This document shows, piece after piece, positions 15,503 through 18,697 of a stretch of DNA of 18,697 nt. The DNA is from SHAN690 sp040905305 (GTDB lineage Bacteria > Bacteroidota > Bacteroidia > Flavobacteriales_G > Salibacteraceae). Both the position numbers and the translations under genes were made by a program. The notes beneath the pieces are model-generated. The model searched no databases. It was not told where the DNA came from and saw only the letters and a program-made list of their open reading frames with translations. The stretch is from assembly GCA_040905305.1 (NCBI GenBank), contig JBBDRU010000290.1, forward strand, positions 1-18,697. Direction: 5' to 3'. Every line of letters begins with the position of its first letter. Position 1 is the stretch's first letter.

Positions 15503-16529
15503 GTTCTTTACTTTCGAGTTCCTCGGAAATGGCTTTCCAGATCAAATCTTTAAGCTGAGGAATGTTTTGTTGAGTGATCGATGAAAAGAATATGTGAGGA
15601 AGCCCCTTGGGAAAGACGGAAGTGATTTCTTTCATCAACTCTTCATCAAGCATATCACTTTTTGAAATGGCTATAATGCGGTCTTTATGCATCAATTCTT
15701 CGTTGTATTGCTCCAGTTCTTTTTCTAAAATTTGGTATTCCTTAAAATGATCATCACTATCAGCAGGAATCAAAAAAAGCAACACAGAGTTTCGCTCAAT
15801 GTGTCGAAGAAAACGGTGTCCCAGACCTTTTCCCTCACTTGCCCCCTCAATGATCCCAGGAATATCGGCCATTACAAAGGATCGGTTATCTCGATAACCC
15901 ACTATGCCGAGATTAGGGGTAATGGTGGTAAACGCGTAATCAGCAATTTCTGGTTTGGCAGCAGAAACTACGCTCAGCAGGGTAGATTTACCTGCGTTTG
16001 GAAACCCGACTAAGCCAACATCTGCAAGAACTTTTAGCTCGAGTATAAACCATCCATCGGTTCCGGGAATACCCGGCTGAGCATATCGAGGTGTTTGTTG
16101 GGTAGAGTTTTTAAAGTGCCAATTTCCAAGACCTCCAATTCCTCCCTTTGCAATGATTTGCGTATCATTTTCTTCAGTTATTTCAAATAGTACTTCGCCT
16201 GTGTCAGCGTCTTTTGCGACCGTTCCCAGTGGAACATCAAGGTAAATATCAGAACCGCTCGCACCGGTTGCGCATTGTTTGCCACCCGGCTTTCCATGGT
16301 CAGCCTTGATGTGTTTTTTATACCTCAGGTGCAGCAAGGTCCAAAGTTGCTTGTTTGCTCTTAAGATAACGTTTCCGCCACGCCCACCATCACCGCCATC
16401 GGGACCTCCTTTTGCTACAAATTTTTCTCGTCTGAAGTGCACTGCACCAGCACCACCATTGCCGCTGGCACAGTAAATCTTAACATAGTCAACGAAATTG
16501 CTTGAATATTCCTTGCGGTTTTTTGACAT
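15486..16529 (-). CDS. obg: GTPase Obg/CgtA
   Basis: This conserved GTPase is involved in assembly of the 50S ribosomal subunit and stress control, acting in the cytoplasm. The protein has 347 residues. The N-terminal Gly-rich Obg domain spans about 12-170 (FVDYVKIYCASGNGGAGAVHF, then GGPDGGDGGRGG at 41-52). The GTPase domain follows, with GFPNAGKST (175-183, P-loop), FTTITPNLG (200-208, switch I), DIPG (222-225), SKSD (289-292, in place of NKxD) and SSI (316-318, G5). There is no long C-terminal Glu-rich extension. ATG at 16529 gives a short lead-in MSKNRKEYSSN before the domain. It starts 43 bases after adk. Confidence 0.96.
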   Translation of the reverse strand: MSKNRKEYSSNFVDYVKIYCASGNGGAGAVHFRREKFVAKGGPDGGDGGRGGNVILRANKQLWTLLHLRYKKHIKADHGKPGGKQCATGASGSDIYLDVPLGTVAKDADTGEVLFEITEENDTQIIAKGGIGGLGNWHFKNSTQQTPRYAQPGIPGTDGWFILELKVLADVGLVGFPNAGKSTLLSVVSAAKPEIADYAFTTITPNLGIVGYRDNRSFVMADIPGIIEGASEGKGLGHRFLRHIERNSVLLFLIPADSDDHFKEYQILEKELEQYNEELMHKDRIIAISKSDMLDEELMKEITSVFPKGLPHIFFSSITQQNIPQLKDLIWKAISEELESKEHDSQV

Positions 16530-16572
16530 GGGCTGTTGCGGAATAATCCGATTTTAATTTCGATTTGAGCGG

Positions 16573-17148
16573 CTAGGCGTGTTGATCTACAGCACTACAA
16601 AGACGGTCAAAAATCTCATCAATGGTTCCTACACCATGGATGTTTGCCAGTTTGTTTTGGGCTTGATAATAATTTTTAAGTGGATCCGTTTCGCGCATGT
16701 AAACCGCAAGCCGGTTTCTGATGACATCTTCATTGGCATCGTCTGCACGTCCACTTGTTTTTCCACGGTTTAAAAGTCTTGCGACCAATTCATCATCAGG
16801 AACTTGAAGGGATAGACAAACACTGATCGAAGTGTTTAGTGTTGTGAGAAGATCATCCAATGCCTTGGCTTGCGGGGTAGTTCTCGGAAAGCCATCAAAA
16901 ATAAAGCCCTTAGCCATTGGGTTTTCCTGAACTTTGGCACGCAGCATACCGATGGTCACTGCATCGGGCACCAATTCTCCCTTGTCCATGTATGATTTAG
17001 CCTCTTTTCCCAGTTCAGTAGCACCCTTGATGTGTGCCCTGAAAAGATCACCGGTTGAAATGTGAACTAATCCGTATTTTTCGAGGAGCTTTTCGCTCTG
17101 TGTCCCTTTTCCCGCGCCCGGAGGCCCAAATATTACAATATTGATCAT
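16573..17148 (-). CDS. adk: Adenylate kinase, short-LID form
   Basis: The enzyme interconverts ATP plus AMP and two ADP. The protein has 191 residues. It shows the P-loop GPPGAGKGT (8-16), the AMP-binding STGDLFRAHI (31-40), DGFPRT (85-90), and a short LID (about 128-138, RGKTSGRADD) without the four-cysteine zinc site of long forms. The ATG lies one base after the hpt stop (TGATATG), in a different reading frame. Related Bacteroidota have, as far as I recall, a single protein with a phosphoribosyltransferase domain fused before adk; here the two are separate. Confidence 0.96.
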   Translation of the reverse strand: MINIVIFGPPGAGKGTQSEKLLEKYGLVHISTGDLFRAHIKGATELGKEAKSYMDKGELVPDAVTIGMLRAKVQENPMAKGFIFDGFPRTTPQAKALDDLLTTLNTSISVCLSLQVPDDELVARLLNRGKTSGRADDANEDVIRNRLAVYMRETDPLKNYYQAQNKLANIHGVGTIDEIFDRLCSAVDQHA

Positions 17149-17149
17149 A

Positions 17150-17680
17150 TCAATCTTTTAAGATGTACACCTCGGGTAGGTTTCGGCCATAGCCGTCAAA
17201 GTCTAAACCATACCCAAGCAAAAACTTATTCTCTGTCTCAAAACAAACATAGTCAATTGGAACAGACTGCTTGTAAGCTGCTTTTTTAAACAACAACGTG
17301 CAAACTTTAATGCTTTTGGGGTTGTGTTGTTTCAGGTATTCAATCAATGCCTTTAAAGTATTCCCAGTGTCAATGATGTCTTCTACAATGATCACATCCC
17401 GGTCTTTGATCGATAGTTTTCCCGCTCCATGAAACTTCACTCTTCCGGTAGATTCCATTCCCTCATAAGATGCTGCTTTAATAAACCCGATTTCTGAAGG
17501 TGCCGGAAACGCCTTTTGTAAGTCACTGAAAAACATGAAAGCACCATTTAGAACGCCTAAAAAAAATGGATCAGACGTGGCGTAATCTTTCATTAACACA
17601 TCGGCCACACGTTTGGTTTCACGCTCGATGGTCGAGGCATCAATATATACCTCAAATGATTTATTTTTTACCGTTATCAC
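17150..17680 (-). CDS. hpt: Hypoxanthine phosphoribosyltransferase
   Basis: This purine salvage enzyme joins hypoxanthine or guanine to PRPP, giving IMP or GMP. Its 176 residues are a normal length. The PRPP-binding motif VIIVEDIIDTGNT (96-108) is intact, LGVLNGAFMF (41-50) matches the phosphate-loop region, and DYVCFETENKFLLGYGLDFDG (143-163) is the base-recognition C-terminal segment. The start is GTG at 17680, preceded at five bases by a GAGAAG Shine-Dalgarno-like sequence (17691-17686); no ATG is suitably placed. A weak -7 match (TAACTTCG, 17715-17708, minus strand) lies upstream. It begins the run hpt-adk-obg-unknown-aroB-aroA and diverges from purK. Confidence 0.95.
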   Translation of the reverse strand: MITVKNKSFEVYIDASTIERETKRVADVLMKDYATSDPFFLGVLNGAFMFFSDLQKAFPAPSEIGFIKAASYEGMESTGRVKFHGAGKLSIKDRDVIIVEDIIDTGNTLKALIEYLKQHNPKSIKVCTLLFKKAAYKQSVPIDYVCFETENKFLLGYGLDFDGYGRNLPEVYILKD

Positions 17681-17781
17681 TAATTCTTCTCGCTTTAAAA
17701 AGGGCTGCGAAGTTAAGGCTTACACAACTCAAAATATCTATTCTTGACCTGCAACGTATGGATATTTGTCGATGATGAAGT

Positions 17782-17789
17782 TACATTTG
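17782..17789 (+). promoter_or_regulatory. Likely -7 element of the purK promoter
   Basis: TACATTTG fits the Bacteroidota TAnnTTTG element and lies 20 bases before the purK ATG, so the leader would be about 14 bases. The nearest TTG (17766-17768) is only 13 bases away, shorter than expected for a -33 element. No PurR-like operator was recognised in the 129-base divergent region. Confidence 0.45.
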
Positions 17790-17809
17790 TGCGCTAATCC
17801 TTGATTGAA

Positions 17810-18697
17810 ATGAGAATTGGAATAATTGGTGGTGGACAACTCGGGCGGATGTTTATTCAAAACGCGCTGAATTACGGACATGAAATTTTCACTTTAGACC
17901 CTGACCCGGAAGCTCCTTGCAGCAAAATCTCTCACTATTTTGAATGCGCTGACAGAAATGACGAGCAAGCCGTTTACGAATTTGGTAAACAGTGTGATGT
18001 TGTCACCATTGAGATTGAAAATGTATCGGTTGAAGCTTTGAAACGTTTGGAAAGTGAAGGTATAAATGTGTTTCCTCAGCCCCATATTTTAGAAATGGTC
18101 AAGGACAAAGGCCTTCAGAAGTCCTTTTACAAGAAGCACGGCTTTCCAACAGCCTCTTTCGCTTTGGTTAATGAAAAGAAAGAGATCGCAAGCCACATGG
18201 ATTTGTTACCAGTGATGCAAAAATTGCGGGTCGGGGGTTACGATGGTAAGGGCGTTGTGCCCATTAAGTCATCCGCTGATATCGATGGAGGTTTTGACGC
18301 TCCATCTGTGCTTGAGCAATGGGTTGACTTTGAAATGGAATTGGCCGTTTTGGTTGCTCGAAACGAAAACGGTGACGTCCGGTCTTTTCCAGTGGTTGAG
18401 CAGGTTTTTAATGCTGAAGCTAATTTAGTCGATTACCTTGTTAGCCCGGCACGAATTGAGCCTGAAGTAGAAATGCATGCTCGCGAATTGGCGGAGCGTT
18501 TAATCGTTGATTTAAATATGGTTGGCCTGCTTGCAGTAGAGCTTTTCTTAACTCAGGACGGAAGTCTTTTAATCAATGAAATTGCTCCCAGACCACACAA
18601 CAGCGGGCATCATACCATTGAGGCGTGCTTCAGTAGTCAATTTGATGTTCACATGCGATCAATCCTAAATTGGCCATTAGGTGATACCAGTCTGAGA
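17810..18697 (+). CDS. purK: 5-(carboxyamino)imidazole ribonucleotide synthase (partial)
   Basis: PurK is an ATP-grasp enzyme of de novo purine synthesis that carboxylates AIR to N5-CAIR with ATP and bicarbonate. The first 296 codons are present and the frame is open to the window end; a full protein would be roughly 370-390 residues. Motifs are IGIIGGGQLGRM at the N-terminus, VTIEIENV, the ATP-binding KLRVGGYDGKGV, FEMELAVLVARNENG, and the metal/phosphate loop LLINEIAPRPHNSGHHTIEAC. ATG at 17810 follows a TAnnTTTG element. It diverges from hpt, so de novo and salvage purine genes share a 129-base control region. No purE is visible; it may lie beyond the edge. Confidence 0.96.
   Translation, partial: MRIGIIGGGQLGRMFIQNALNYGHEIFTLDPDPEAPCSKISHYFECADRNDEQAVYEFGKQCDVVTIEIENVSVEALKRLESEGINVFPQPHILEMVKDKGLQKSFYKKHGFPTASFALVNEKKEIASHMDLLPVMQKLRVGGYDGKGVVPIKSSADIDGGFDAPSVLEQWVDFEMELAVLVARNENGDVRSFPVVEQVFNAEANLVDYLVSPARIEPEVEMHARELAERLIVDLNMVGLLAVELFLTQDGSLLINEIAPRPHNSGHHTIEACFSSQFDVHMRSILNWPLGDTSLR

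Overview
This window looks like chromosomal DNA from a member of the Bacteroidota, probably close to the Flavobacteriales or a related environmental lineage. That call is inference from family resemblance and gene order: a Bacteroidota-type Tgt next to an LptF/LptG permease; efp directly followed by an lpxD-like gene; paired PorV-like and helix-hairpin-helix outer-membrane proteins; hpt and adk back to back; and several TAnnTTTG-type promoter elements. No tRNA, rRNA, CRISPR array, insertion sequence or phage gene was seen. Most of the window is housekeeping and cell-envelope DNA. No intergenic gap reaches 300 bases.

Left part (1-7912). tgt and an LptF/G-type permease form a plus-strand pair. 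A small minus-strand gene follows, encoding a Kazal-domain lipoprotein. Next come three plus-strand membrane genes for polysaccharide export and assembly: a Wzx-like flippase, then, behind a good promoter, a Wzz-like chain-length protein and an O-antigen ligase/polymerase family protein. No glycosyltransferase accompanies them. The ligase gene overlaps tail to tail with a minus-strand GAF-SpoIIE phosphatase, the last gene of an efp - lpxD-like - phosphatase run.

Middle (9421-12875). Diverging from efp is a tight plus-strand pair. It encodes a PorV/FadL-like barrel protein and a 701-residue predicted outer-membrane barrel with an N-terminal ComEA-like helix-hairpin-helix module. A small one-pass membrane protein gene follows and ends inside a palindrome shared with the aroA stop codon.

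Right part (12872-18697). Six minus-strand genes run in the order hpt, adk, obg, an unknown anchored four-cysteine protein, aroB, aroA. Most junctions overlap or have gaps of 0-43 bases, which suggests one transcript covering purine salvage, nucleotide balance, ribosome assembly and the shikimate pathway. purK diverges from hpt and is cut off by the window end.

I found no convincing wholly new system. The points most worth a second look are the HhH-barrel/PorV-like pair, the loss of the zinc cysteines in Tgt, a 23-base near-perfect inverted repeat inside the Wzz-like gene, the one-base hpt/adk junction, and the small CX3C/CXC protein between obg and aroB.
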